This document shows positions 50,442-62,070 of a stretch of 64,000 nucleotides of DNA, piece after piece. The position numbers and the translations under genes are program-made. The notes beneath the pieces are model-generated. The model had not been told where the DNA came from, did no database searches, and was given only the letters and a program-made list of their open reading frames with translations. Numbering within the stretch: position 1 is the first letter of the stretch; the number at the start of each line of letters is the position of its first letter. Origin of the DNA: Isoetes taiwanensis (lineage: Eukaryota > Streptophyta > Lycopodiopsida > Isoetales > Isoetaceae). Location: assembly GCA_021234155.1 (NCBI GenBank), contig JAJEKV010000143.1, positions 1,071,358 through 1,135,357 of the forward strand. Reading direction: 5' to 3'.

Positions 50442-51190
50442 TCAAAGAGTTCCCAAAGAATCCATCTCTGCTATTGAAGAAGGAGAGCTCATGAAAATCA
50501 GAGTGATATCCAGCTTTCTGTTTCCTTTACCTCCCAAAAAATCAAGATAACCTAGGATCATCCGAGTAAAAAATATTAGAATCCACCACATTGAGATTTG
50601 AACAAACAAATCAAAGCATCCCTTGAATACTCCATAATTGTCCCATTTCCTATTATAGTTAGCACCATATCTCTTTTTATGAGCACTAGCAAGAGACTCC
50701 AAATCAAATTGAAATTGAAGCTTAATCCAAAATATAGAGAAATTTTTGTTACCACAAAAAACACGATTTCTGGATTTCCAAAAGTTCCAAAGAGTAGTAT
50801 GAATGATAGTATTCAGGGATTTATCATTTGATTGAATAAGAGGCAACAAATCCTGATTTTGAGAAATATAAAACTTATTGCAAAGCCATGATCAGAAACC
50901 ATTAAGCTTACAGAAGAAGAAAATGTGGATCATAGTTTCATTATTCAAGCATTGAAGAGGGCAATTAACAGAGATATTAGGATTTCTCATAAATAAGAAT
51001 TGGAGATTATTTAGACTGCCATGAGCAATGAGCCATATAAAGTAGCCAATCTTAGAAGGACAATAAGAATTCCAAACATTAAAGAACAAGGTTTTTTAAG
51101 CTGATCAGCATTAATAGACCATTTAATCATAGACTTATAGGGGTCTTCCTTAAAATAGCAACGCATGTTTGATCTACTGATGACTGAGCC
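50442..51190 (-). pseudogene. zf-RVT LINE C-terminal fragment, copy B
   Basis: This is the same fragment as in unit A but with a longer final frame of 135 codons (50849-50442). It reads TTLWNFWKSRNRVFCGNKNF, a common motif after the zinc-binding domain in plant L1 elements, and ends at the same stop. The zf-RVT part at 51089-50892 keeps NCPLQCLNNETMIHIFFFC. The 5' side is truncated at the junction with the plus-strand LINE. Confidence 0.8.
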
Positions 51191-52970
51191 AAAAGCCTTT
51201 TGGCGGCATCAACCACCTGGCAATGTTACCTCAGACCAGTGGAGACAACGGTTGGAGTTGTATGACCCCCCAGGAGCAATCGCTGACATACCAGATCAGC
51301 TAGGAGAAATACTACAGCTTTCAAAGGAGGACATCCACCAGGGTCTTAGGCATCTTGCTAATGGTAAAGCAAAGGACTTGCAGGGACTTCAGGCCGAGCT
51401 GTTGAAATGGGGTGGGCTAGCTTTGCTCTGCCTTTGACATGGATAATCAATCGTGCCATCGAGAGGGCCTCCCACGTAGAGAATGGATGGTTAGCAAGGT
51501 CACCCTATTCATAAGACGGAAGTAGGATGACTCCACCAACTATCATATGATCATGGTGAGCCCGCTATCGCAAAAACTTCTAGCGTGTGTGCCGGAGAAG
51601 AAGTTAACGCAATGGGTCGAGGAAGCCGGAGTACGCGGCGCTGGCCAGCAGGTTTTTTGCCCCGCCCACCCACGAAATCATATATTTTTACTCTCAAAAT
51701 TTTATGGAAGCTAGCCGCAATGCACGACGTGGATTTGTATTGTCGCTTCTCGCGGATTTTAAGACAAAGATATGATACAATCCCTCGGGACCTGTTGTGG
51801 CAATGCTTGCATGAGCTACATGTCCCATAGGATTTTGCGTGCATGCCATCTACCGCTCTATGGACGAATATATGCCACTTTGCCTCGCATCGTATCATCG
51901 GGTGAACAACACCATAGGTGTTAAACAGGGATGTCCGTTATCTCCAACGCTTTTTAGACCCTATATTGACAAGTTGGAGACCTGGATGCAAGAACATGGA
52001 GATGGTGCCCCGCAGTTGCCAGAGGCATATACAGTAAAACAGTTGCTCTATGCAGACGATCTGGGCTTATTGTCCCATACAACTACGAGTATGCAGGAAC
52101 ATTTGGATGCTCTCAATCAATTCTGTGACATAAAGCAGAATGACCGCCAATCAGCAGAAGACCAAGTCGCTAATCCCGTCACAAGAAAGATGATATCCCG
52201 TGACTTCTATTACAGAGGACAAAGGATGGGAGTTATGAGGACCTTTAAGTATCTGGGAATCGATTTCTCTGCTAACATGCTATGGGATGACTGTAGAAAG
52301 AAGGGTCAAGACGGATGGAAAGCCCCCAGTATGCAATGCATTAGCCGCTACATAATAGATCTCGCGACATGCATGCAAAGCACACCGCTCCGAGCACTCG
52401 TGGAACCAAGATTGCCAGGGGGTAGAGGTCTGGGGCCGCCAGCTAGAGGGGACTTGGGATAAGTTAGAGAGGGTACGTATAGGCTTTCCCGACATACGCC
52501 CTTGGCGCCAAGGACACGTGCCTTATCCGGGATTTTGGCGTATGAGATCGGCTTTTGGCCCCTCGCAGATTCTCCGCTATGCACAGCACCTTACGTATTT
52601 CCACAAGGTTGACAGAATGGATGCACAACGCCTCTCCCCTGCTCTGTATTGGCACAAGGGCCATAACGTCTCAAGAGAGTGTGGCAGAGCATTGTAGGGG
52701 ATGGTTCGCAAGGTGGTCCATAGACTATCGGCAAAAGGCGGATATGTCGGATATCGCGGAGCGAAGTCGCATTTGAATGAGCGCTTTGTTACCTCTCTGT
52801 GGGATGCGCCCACTCTTGCAAAGCCCAAAACAGAGCACTACCACACGCAGGTTAATCTGTCGCTTGAACATGGCCCCCAGCAGTATTTGAAGGCACACAT
52901 CTCTACCAAGAAGCGGAGAGCTATAGCTGCAATAAGGACAGGGTCCTACCATCTCAGAATTTGCCTATCA
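51165..52970 (+). pseudogene. LINE reverse transcriptase fragment, copy B
   Basis: This is the better-preserved RT of the two tandem units in its second half. The frame at 51839-52462 carries CPLSPTLFRPYIDKLETWMQ, then VKQLLYADDLGLLSHTTTSM with an intact YADD box, then FKYLGIDFSANMLWDD of the thumb. The first half (FRPGHSTSDHIFT-equivalent, 51585-51830) is damaged. The C-terminal part at 52701-53129 reads through the repeat junction and the boundary segment before stopping. Without endonuclease and 3' end it cannot retrotranspose. Confidence 0.8.
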
Positions 52971-53057
52971 GGAAAATATATACTAGGGGTTTTTTGGCTA
53001 CCCTATGCACGCAGGTGGCATATCCTATATGAAGGAGGTGGATCCCCCAAGTCCCAA

Positions 53058-53214
53058 CCTAAAGATTTTGAAGTGATACAAATGTCACTGGCATGCCATG
53101 TAGTACTTACTTTCAAATGTAGGCTATAAATTGTGATTGGTTTTGCCAAAAATTTACGTGGCATTTTATATTTTCAAGATTGGCACTGAGAGGAGTCCGA
53201 AAACACCATAACTA
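53058..53214. repeat. Terminal copy of the 157-bp boundary segment
   Basis: This is the third copy of the segment found at 41989 and 47518. It ends CACCATAACTA, after which the sequence departs from units A and B exactly where their left part would begin. It therefore closes the array. Confidence 0.85.
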
Positions 53215-54639
53215 ACTAGTAATGGTGCCCAGCGTTGCTGGGATATGTTGGGAGCTTGTAAATATTTTGGTCGGATTCCATATTAGGGATGGCCATGTCC
53301 AATTGAGAAGTTATGCTAGTAAATTGATGTTAGAAGCATAGATGCTAACCACCATTATAGATGTTATTGTCTTATTGGCCAACTTGTACAATCTTTTTGG
53401 CAATTGGAATGGTATGCACAATGAAGGAAAAACAACAGTGGCAAAATAGATTGTAGTAGAAAGTCCAAATTGTTGTACACAAAGATAAGGCAAGTTCAAG
53501 CTCAGCTCAATCTTTTGTTACGATAACATTTTTAAGATCAACATTAGCTCAATCTTTTGTTATGGTAGCATTTTAGATCAGCATTTGCTTGCTCTAGAAC
53601 AATATGTTGTCACTTGAAAAGTGTATAATCTATAAATTCCCTTGGCCGGGCATAAGAAACATACTAAGGTGATTGCAGAGCTTAAGTTGCCTATGAAATA
53701 CTCATATGTATGCCCTTTTATTTTATGGTGCAAAACTATCTTTTGGATTGTTGAGACAATACTCAATCTAGAATTTTAGACATAAACCATGTCTAACAAA
53801 AAATTTATACGTGAAAATCACAATACGGAATTTACACAATATTTTTTCGTATACTCATTGAAGACACACATTCTCTATCACCACGGCCTATAAGTCAATG
53901 GAAGTGAAGACACACACTCTCTGCCACAGGCTATTAGTCCATGGAAGTGAATCTTCATCGACAACAATTTGTGACATATTGATATCTTGGACAACTTCCT
54001 CAAATTTCAGCCATATAATGCAATATATTAATGAAATATATCCATGCAAAATAAGACTACATGCAGCTTTTCAATGACAAACCTGGAAAGTTATGCAACA
54101 TGTAATAGAAAAAAAAAAGAAAAAATGAAGTTATAATATTTGGTGATCCAAAAAATACTACAAAATTATCATGTGTAAACAAACCATTATGGACTGAAAA
54201 TGTGCATGCAAGAAATGTAGTATAGGGGCTTGACTGCAAAAAATCCAAAAACTCATAAAAATACAGTGTTAGCTCCACCTTCCTTACTTTACATGTATAA
54301 GGACCTATTCAAAGTTTCAATGCAAATGGACGAACACAACGTTATTTCTTCGAAAGATAAATGATTACCTTTCCTATACCTCTAAATTCCTCTGTCACAA
54401 TTCATGCATGTACTTTAGTCCCGAGATGAAAACTTTGTTGCATGCGCCATTCAACGCATATTGTATTAGGTTCATCTGCCACTGTTGGAGAAAGCCCTGC
54501 TTATTAAAGATCCTTTTGCAAAGAAAGCTCATCAGCCCACTGAAAAACCTTTTTGTAGAGCATTGGTAGTCCCTTAGTTAAACATACCATCAATAGGGAA
54601 TAGAAAATAGGACCCCGAAGTCATACTGCCTCAGATGGA
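53215..54639. other. Intergenic stretch with two short tandem repeats
   Basis: No gene is supported. One unit of about 50 bp around AGCTCAATCTTTTGTTA occurs twice at 53495-53585. Another of about 55 bp around GGAAGTGAAGACACACA occurs twice at 53850-53955. Confidence 0.55.
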
Positions 54640-54647
54640 GGCTATTT

Positions 54648-56696
54648 GAATAGTTGGCAGATAACGCGTTAGCCCCAATTTGCTAACGCGTTATACGTGA
54701 TTTAAAAAAATAACGAGAAATCACGTCTATGAGTTTCGCCAAAAAAAATGCACCCTTTTTTCCCAAAAACTCTCCTCGTGTTCCTCGGCGCCCGCGCTCC
54801 CCCCGCAAACCGGCGGATCGTGGTTTAATCCAATCGTTATGGTCGAACATCCCCAGGTAAGAACCTGTTTCAGCCTGTTTCTGGTTTTGGGTCTCTGATG
54901 AAGCATTATAAATCGATTTCTTATCACTTTCCTTGCAGGTTATAGGCCTGCATTGAACTATACTGAGCTCGGATTTTTGTTCCTTAGGGTTGGATTGACT
55001 GAATACGCAACTTCCTGAGGTCGGATCCTGATTTATACTCTGGTACAGGCTTCAAGACCCATCTATTATTCTATGATTTGCATCAATGAGAACCTAAAAC
55101 ATCCTCATATCGAGGCGTGAAGAGGTATTTTCATTTTCATTATCAGTTTATTGCCTAGTATATTCGGTTGAGCTCTCTTTTTTTAGGTATGAGCAGAACT
55201 GGCTTCCCTTGCTGGCTAAATCTTGCGAAATAGGAGCTCAAATCTTGCGAATTTGCCCCCTTTGGTAAGTTGCTTGGAACATTTTCGCACATCGATTCAA
55301 GATCCCCTTAAAACCCATTTGTTGTAGCAATCTCATGCCTCAAATTGCTTCTCTAATTGGCTAGCATAAAATGCCGCATATAGGCTAGGCTTTTTTTGAA
55401 GTTTCCACCGCGGCAAAGATCATGCATCGTCGTAAAAGCTTTGATTGGATTATTCTTTCTTTTCTCGTGCTCTTCTAGTGGAAGAAGAGCTTAGGGCTCC
55501 CAAAGCGCATGGGCGTAAAACATTGCTTATCCGGCCGCTTTTCTCCTACAATTAATGCTATCAACACCGGAATTACTGCAGACCGATATGAATTGCTCCC
55601 TCGTGATGCATCGCAGCCTTCTTATTGCCACAATTGTGCCGCAATTTGGGGCCTTGTCTTTCAAGCAGATCGCCATCGAAATTTAATCTGAACTGGAACT
55701 GGTACAGCACTCTCAAAATTGTCTAGAAAATCTGCACTGCTATTGTTTTTCTCAATCCATGAAATAAACCAGTCCTGAATCAACCTCTGAAGAGCCAGAT
55801 TTGGGATCAAGACCTGATTCTCCAGCTGGTTCATTGTTACAGGACATGTATTGTGGCCTTCTTCGAACCATCGAATTGTGCTTGGATTTGGCACTGTCAC
55901 ATGCTTAATCCTGTAAGTCTTAATTTTTTCAAGCTCATTTTGTTCTTTTAAGTAGCGTAATATGCTTTTAAGGTTCTGAACTCATTTGTACCTTTGTTAT
56001 TTTTCGTCCTTAAGAAGGCTGATTCTCTTAGCTTCTTATCCATTTATTCATTACGTAAACAATATGCAGAGTGTCCCTCTTTTTATCCTATTATAACTGG
56101 GATCTGTTACATTCAAAACTCCCAATGTGAGCTCCTCATTTTAGTTTTCGTTTCGATCTTGCAGGAACATGTAGTTTGAAGTCTATGAGAACAAACATTT
56201 CATATTTTTATGCTACATGATGATAGACAGCTATCTCTGTTTTTAATTTGTTATAGTATTGTTTACTGTTTCGTACTCAATGTGGCAACCTATAATCTCA
56301 AAGACATATGTAACCTTTTAAATTATTAGTGTAAGAATTAAGTTTATTTATTTAATGGTGCTTTTTTGCTGCTCCTTTAAGTAAAAATGTTGGTAGATGT
56401 GGGCCTCCATTGCAGGATAAGCTATGGACATTCAAGGACATAGACCGAATTCAGCGCACAATACAGGTTTGGGCATTATTGTGAAGTTTTTGTAGGTTAG
56501 AGTAGGTGTTTGAGAATTCTGATTGCATATTTGAATTCACCGTGTTCGAATTAGTAAAGAACAAGTTTCAAATTGTTAAAAATCGAATGTTTTTTTGTGG
56601 GGAAAAGATAACTCGTTATCACCTCTGGTGATAACTCGTTATACGTTATTTTCGCGTTAGCCGTTAGCTAACTACTAACTGCTAACTCCCAACTAT
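54648..56696. mobile_element. 2.05-kb DNA transposon with captured U-box exon
   Basis: The 8-bp string GGCTATTT lies directly outside both ends (54640-54647 and 56697-56704). The ends carry an inverted ATAGTTGGSAG. Just inside each end is a hairpin: ATAACGCGTTAGC with its complement at 54662-54695, and GTTATCACC with its complement at 56608-56630. The string CGTTATACGT is shared by both ends. Eight-base duplications are typical of hAT elements; nine-base ones with one mismatch would point to Mutator. No transposase is seen, but plus-strand splice-like sites and a minus-strand U-box fragment lie inside, as in gene-capturing (Pack-type) elements. Confidence 0.65.
55661..55900 (-). pseudogene. 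U-box E3 ubiquitin-ligase exon fragment
   Basis: The frame encodes the second half of a U-box: TIRWFEEGHNTCPVTMNQLE, then LIPNLALQRLIQDW. The NTCP and LIPN..L..LI..W positions are diagnostic of plant PUB proteins, in which the domain binds E2 enzymes. An acceptor-like TTACAG lies just upstream at about 55912, so this looks like a genuine internal exon. The first half of the U-box and any ARM repeats are missing. The fragment has no ATG; it lies within the 2.05-kb transposon and probably came from a host PUB gene. Confidence 0.75.
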
Positions 56697-56704
56697 GGCT
56701 ATTT

Positions 56705-57374
56705 CGACATGAGAGCTGACCTCCATAGCCAAAGAAAGATCAGTTTAAAGTCCTTGGGGTCTTTTGAGGGCAATCTCGGCATCATCGTTTGCTATAAGAA
56801 TTTCTGGATTTGAGCTTCCAGCTATCTCACGTTTAGCACTAGATTCTAGTTGCCCCCATGCGTTTTTACCAAAAGGGCCATGCTGGGTGGCAAAGCTCTT
56901 CTAGGGTTTGCAAGCCATAGCCATGCTACAACAAACGGATTAATCTACATAACAACCCTTTTTACAACATCCGACCTTCAAATAAAACCTGACCTTGCGA
57001 CCAAATCCGACCTTGTTGTTGAAAGAATTAGGCATCACACTTAAATCTTTCAGATGAAATTCCAACCCTATTGATGAAAGAAAACCTCCAAAACTTTTTC
57101 TTGCCATCTCCCAAAATAGCTCGGAATGCACTAAAAAATTACCTGCACACAGCTAGAATCCCGACTTGGAGTTGGGTATGGATTGTAGAGTTTATGGAGC
57201 AGCACGGATCTCTCTAGCAGAGGTTCGTTGCTCTACGTTCAAAGAGCTTGGTTCGTGGCTGATAACGGGGCATAAATACATTAAAACTAATCTAACCCGT
57301 CGAGTAGGTCTAAGATGAATCTAGGACGCATGATTTAGGGCTGGATACAACATAGCATAACATTATAATATAGG
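56705..57374. other. Intergenic stretch
   Basis: No gene is supported. It ends with ACATTATAATATAGGAT, the same terminal string as the dispersed repeat at 4.45 and 7.96 kb, directly before repeat copy C. Confidence 0.5.
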
Positions 57375-59434
57375 ATGGTTTCATCTATTTGCCTAAGAAA
57401 CTAGAAGCTTGTAATTTTCATGCTCTTTTTTGTTGGTATAAAATCTTCAAAAAACATGGAGTACATCTTACACCCTCTTAAACATGCTAACTTCTCCATA
57501 TAACTTTGAAGGAGCCGTTGTAGATCCTTGCTAGGTATATTCCTATTCTTACTTGCCCAACAATGTAACTGCTCCAAACTTCGGCTATGTTTTTCCTTCC
57601 CGCAAGTCAAACCACTCATATTTTACCTGTGGTTATGAAGGTTTTGCAAGCATAACTCCAAAAAGGTTGCATAGCAAAAATTGGCATTACTCCATGTTTC
57701 TAATTGCCAAGATTCGTCTTTCAAATACCAATCGCAACGCAAGGGGGTTCCACCCTATGGAACTTACCAAAACCGTGTGCATTAATACGAGGGGACAGTT
57801 TTTTACCCTTTTCCATATGTATACTAGGGGTCAAAGAGGTTTTTGGATTTTATTCTAGTTATAAAACCACAAGGAAAGCGTTCAAATTTGCCTATCAGAA
57901 AAATATATACTAGGGGTTTTTTGGCTACCCTATGCACGCAGGTGGCATATCCTATATAAAGGAGGTGGATCCCCCAAGTCCCAACGGTGGCATTCCTCCT
58001 CAGCTGAATTTTGTGCATCCTTCTGCCTTCCTTAAACCAGATTATGAGGACCCTTCTATCAACATTAATAACAAAACTTCTTTTCCTCCTCCACTTAATC
58101 AGCATATTTCTGATTATAAAGATCCAGTGCATAACACTCCATGTCCACCACGTCCCCATCACCCTTGATAAATGTTATCATGGAAATATGGACAAATGTT
58201 TGCTAATGCATGACAATTTCTTACACAAATGTTTGCCAGATTTGAATATGGCTCACCTTTCAATATTAATATTAGAATTGTGCACTAACCCTATTGTGTA
58301 TATTTGGTGTCTCGTATCTGACTTCATTGTAGATACATGAATTATCAATATAATGTGGTTGCCTAGATGATGCATTGATGGTCTTAAAGAGGGAAGGAGA
58401 TGTTAGAACCACATCTATGCTCTAAATGTAGTAAAGAAAGAGCTTTATGAATATATAGGGGTCGAATTGCTTGTAGATTAAGGTGGGCAAATTTCCTTGC
58501 CATGAGTGAATGATTGCAATTTGAAAATCCATATCCCAAATAACGTTTTTTTTTTAAAGTAAGAGTAGATCTTTCCGTTAATTATAAATAGGTAAACACA
58601 ATGGTAGTATGCTTCCTGAAGCAAGAGGTTAATACCAAGAGAGAAATTCAAATAAGAGTGGACACATAATGTATTGAGAAGTTTTATCCATGGTTATAGC
58701 ATACTATCTCAAAAGAGAACATCAAAGGGGTGATGATTTTGAAGAGATAACAATAGAACAATCTGAAAAATATTCTTAGGCATAGCATCATATCGAAATC
58801 GAACCAGCATGACCTTGGCAAGAGAAGATTCCCTAAAGCTAAGGAGCTGACTGCCCAAAATTCTCGAATTCTTCAAATCTTGTTCACAGAATGGTCTAAC
58901 ACAAAAAAGTGAAACAAGATAAATCATTGAAAATGAGCACATCGAGAAATTTCAAGCTATATGGAAACAGAGGACACATGAAGGCAAAATCTAATGAAGA
59001 TCAAGGGATAAAGGAGACACAAGGGGTTCATCAAAGAAGATGGAGTTGAAATATCTGTTGAAGGGCTCTGCAGTTCTGAAGATATAAGAATTAGCAGGCC
59101 AGTCATTGTTGTAGAAAAGCTGGAATGTATCTTCTAGCAGTATGATTAAAGTGCCATATAAATCTGCAATTTGCTTGTGATTATAGTACATTGTTCTGTA
59201 CCTTGTCAACTGTCTTTTTGTCATAGCAAGATGAGTATGGAACAGAAACCACCACAAGCAATGGACCTGGATAACCTCTCTGCAAAATATAGCGGCCTAC
59301 AGATCTTCATTATCCTTCTCATATGCTAACAGACCCATCCTCATCACATTAGATTGAAGTGGGGAAGTCAAAGAGTTCTCAAAGAATCCATCTCTGCTAT
59401 TGAAGAAGGAGAGCTCATGAAAATCAGAGTGATT
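57375..59434. mobile_element. Truncated third copy (C) of the composite-unit left part
   Basis: The copy starts at ATGGTTTCATCTATTTGCCT, the base at which the left part of units A and B begins after the boundary segment. It follows them through the 100-bp TATA-containing segment (57888-57982), lacks about 770 bp that correspond to 43070-43830, and resumes to the C-terminal end of the zf-RVT LINE. It breaks off at AAAATCAGAGTGAT. Copy C has no boundary segment and no plus-strand LINE, so the left part is an element in its own right. Confidence 0.85.
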
Positions 59435-59574
59435 ATGGGTCTAAGTTAGATATTGGGGTACAAAAGCACCCGTCCGGACGCTACCGCTTTTCGCTTTGGT
59501 CCTCTGTAACTTGAGGTGCTTGAGAGCGGGAACGCGATGATCCGTTTTTAGCAAATTGCTTCCGGATCGATGAC

Positions 59575-60482
59575 ATGGCTACCCGCAACATCAAATCGGT
59601 ACAGAATCAATTTGGCGGGGTTGTTGTGAGATGGCATGGAGAGTTAATAGGATTTGGCTATGGCGGGAAGCATCATCCAAAGGTTTGTACCCCTGAATGT
59701 AATTTTCTTTGTACAAAGACGGTTTCTCCGTACAAAACAATTCTCTGTACAACACGATTCTAAATGGATCAATCAACATCAGATTTAGATGAAGAAAAGC
59801 GACTTCAAATTTTCCGGGAAATTCAAACCGAGAGAAGAAGGCAATCTAGACAAATGAAAAGAGATAGGAGAGGGAGAAAGAAAATATCCAAAATTTCAAG
59901 TTGACAAATGCTTGAGTGCGAGAAGGCTTCAAGAATTGTCCAAGAGTTTGATGATTATTTCAATAATATCACAAAGCCTTTGAAAGAAGGGGATAAGGCA
60001 CCGGTGGTGCATGATTTGTGAAGAGAGTGAAGAAGAAATTGCCAACGAGGTGGATTTTGTTGATCATGATCAAAGCAAGATCATGAAGAATGTCATTAGA
60101 AATGTTCAAGAGATACTCAATCAGCAAAAGAAACTAAGGAAGATGATATAATGCAAGCAAGAAAGTCCACATTGCAAATGGTATCTTCAACAAAGAAACA
60201 AAACCAACCACCATAGCTGCTTGCACGCCCTTCATATATCAAGAAAATCTGTTATTGCAAAGAACCCTAAGAAGAGTAATGGCAGAACAAGAATGTGGTC
60301 CGTGGTCAATGTTTTCAAGGAAAAAGAGATCAGATGCAATAACTGATGAGGTTAAGAATTCTGTTTACAAGTTCTGGACAGTAAACACAAGAGTCTCACC
60401 ATACAGGAAGCATGTGAGAAAGTTTGTTACAAAAGATGGTGAAAGAATTGATCATCCAATACAACTGCTTGAAATTTCTCAG
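59575..60482 (+). pseudogene. Exon-like basic protein pieces, unknown family
   Basis: The first piece, 59575-59682, starts with ATG (MATRNIKSVQNQFGGVVVRW) and ends at a GTTTGT donor. A second piece at 59764-59898 is very basic and helical (FREIQTERRRQSRQMKRDRR) and ends in a stop. A third at 60255-60482 reads KRSDAITDEVKNSVYKFWTV, then NTRVSPYRKHVRKF, and ends LLEISQ at a GTAATT donor. The last piece recalls the N-terminal part of transposon-like plant proteins that also carry DUF7869-type cores; this is from memory and weak. Frame breaks between pieces suggest decay. They could also be 5' exons of the ParB-like gene to the right. Confidence 0.35.
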
Positions 60483-61330
60483 GTAATTATTATGCTTTAC
60501 TAGAAAAATGCCCACCTTCGGTGGGTTGTGTTTTGAAATATTGTATGGCAGCGCAGTACAGTTCTTATTGATTGTCACGTTTGTTATAAAGCTTCAGTTC
60601 CCCTCTTTTATTTTTCTTTTTTGTTTTCAACGTCTATCTATTGGGCAATGTATCAAGTTGCTTCTACATTATTAGATGCATTTATGATGGTTGCATTAAA
60701 ATGAGATGCCAACCTTACAACACTACTTGACATGCTTGTAAAGACATATTTTGTTCAGGGGACACTTTGAATATATGCCTAGTGTATGTATTAATGCACT
60801 TTAGTAAAGGAAAATTTCCTTAGGTAAGATATATAGTAGGTAGAACACATTATGGTAACCAATTAAAATATTAGTTGTCCTAGAACAATAAGTAATCCTT
60901 AACTTGATACAATTTTTCTGACCATACTTAATAATGGTTGAACTTTGGTCTTGTATCGGAGATGGAAAGGAAATTGTCAACTGCATTGATAGAATAATTG
61001 CAATAATTATTCCACTTATTTGGATACATAGCAAAGTAACGTAGCAATATACAACCATGAAATGCGGCACCACAACACATAAAAATCAATATCCGAAATG
61101 TTAAACTCTTTTTTTCCAACACTTTGGATTGAGGTGGGCCGATCATCCTTTCTTATTGTAGAACTTTATATTTTTGAGGTATAAGCTTGTTTCATTTCAA
61201 ACTTGTATATTCTTCAGGAATAGAGTAGGAGCTGCTGATCGGAGGAGGTGTATGGCATCGCAACTTGCATTTTTGGTCTCAGGTAAACTTAGAGTAGTTT
61301 ATCTATTTGCCCTGCATGTCTATTTTTCCT

Positions 61331-62070
61331 CCTATGTGCATCAGAATGTTTACTTTTCCTGTATGAATATGAGGCACTATGGCGCCATAGCCTCCTACGT
61401 GCATCAAAATTTCTACTTTTCCTGTATGAATATGAGGCACTACGGTGCCATAGCCTCCTACGTGCATCAAAATTTCTACTTTTCCTGTATGAATATGAGG
61501 CAGTATCGCGCCATAGCCTATCAAAATGTCAATTTTTTTTCTATCAATTGAGGCATTATAGCATAGAGGGATAATTATCACAACTGAAAATGGCATCCCA
61601 ACTGAATGCGGGATTGTGATGTGCATTGCACTAAGACCTGCAGCTTGTCCCTTGTCTTGTATCAATATCAGGCACTACGGCGCCATACCCTCCTACATGC
61701 ATCAGATAGGTCCACTTTTTTGTATCAATATGAGGCACTGTGGCGCCATAGCCTCCGCCTTATGTGCATCTGAATTTCTACTTTGCTTGTATCTAGAAGA
61801 GGCACTATGGCGCCATAGCCTATCAAAATGTCTATTTTTTGTACTGATTGAGATACTACGGTGCCATACCCTATCAAAATGTCTATTTTTCTTATATCAA
61901 TATTTTTCTCATGTTATTTCAATTGTTTTTGCTGATTTAATTTACTTTATGTTTATTTCCATTTCTTTGCAGTCTATTGAGCTCCAGCAAGCACTGTGGC
62001 GCCATACCCTGTAAGTTATATCTTAGTTATAGAGTTGCTCAACTCAGGATTTTCCTTGTTATGACAAGCA
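61331..62070. repeat. 63-bp tandem repeat with palindromic core
   Basis: Three regular copies of a 63-bp unit lie at 61331-61518; further degenerate copies extend to about 62070. Each copy has the block TGAGGCACTATGGCGCCATA. The string CTATGGCGCCATAG at 61377-61390 and 61805-61818 is a perfect 14-bp palindrome. Because 63 is a multiple of three, the plus strand reads as in-frame repeats of MRHYGAIASYVHQNFYFSCM. A CTTTGCAG acceptor and GTAAGT donor flank one late copy (61973-62010). Whether any is an exon is unknown. Confidence 0.8.

Larger units (their letters stand above)
47518..53057. mobile_element. Tandem composite unit B (5.54 kb)
   Basis: This is the second head-to-tail unit with the same order as unit A. 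By eye the left part is nearly identical to A, with single substitutions and a few short indels. The LINE RT part is visibly more divergent, mainly in small indels. A 72-codon minus-strand frame at 47919-47701 (SLEQLHCWASKNRNIPSKDL) is open here and in the third copy but has a nonsense change in unit A. Confidence 0.85.

Noticed and set aside
41989-53214. Interpretation of the tandem array as a normal LTR retrotransposon dimer.
   Set aside because: The repeated boundary is only 157 bp, has no TG..CA ends or primer-binding site that I can see, and no gag, protease or integrase lies between the boundaries.
60801-61146. Hydrophobic minus-strand frames that could be membrane proteins.
   Set aside because: AT-rich sequence gives many Ile/Leu/Phe codons by chance; there is no start context, splice support or repetition in a relative.
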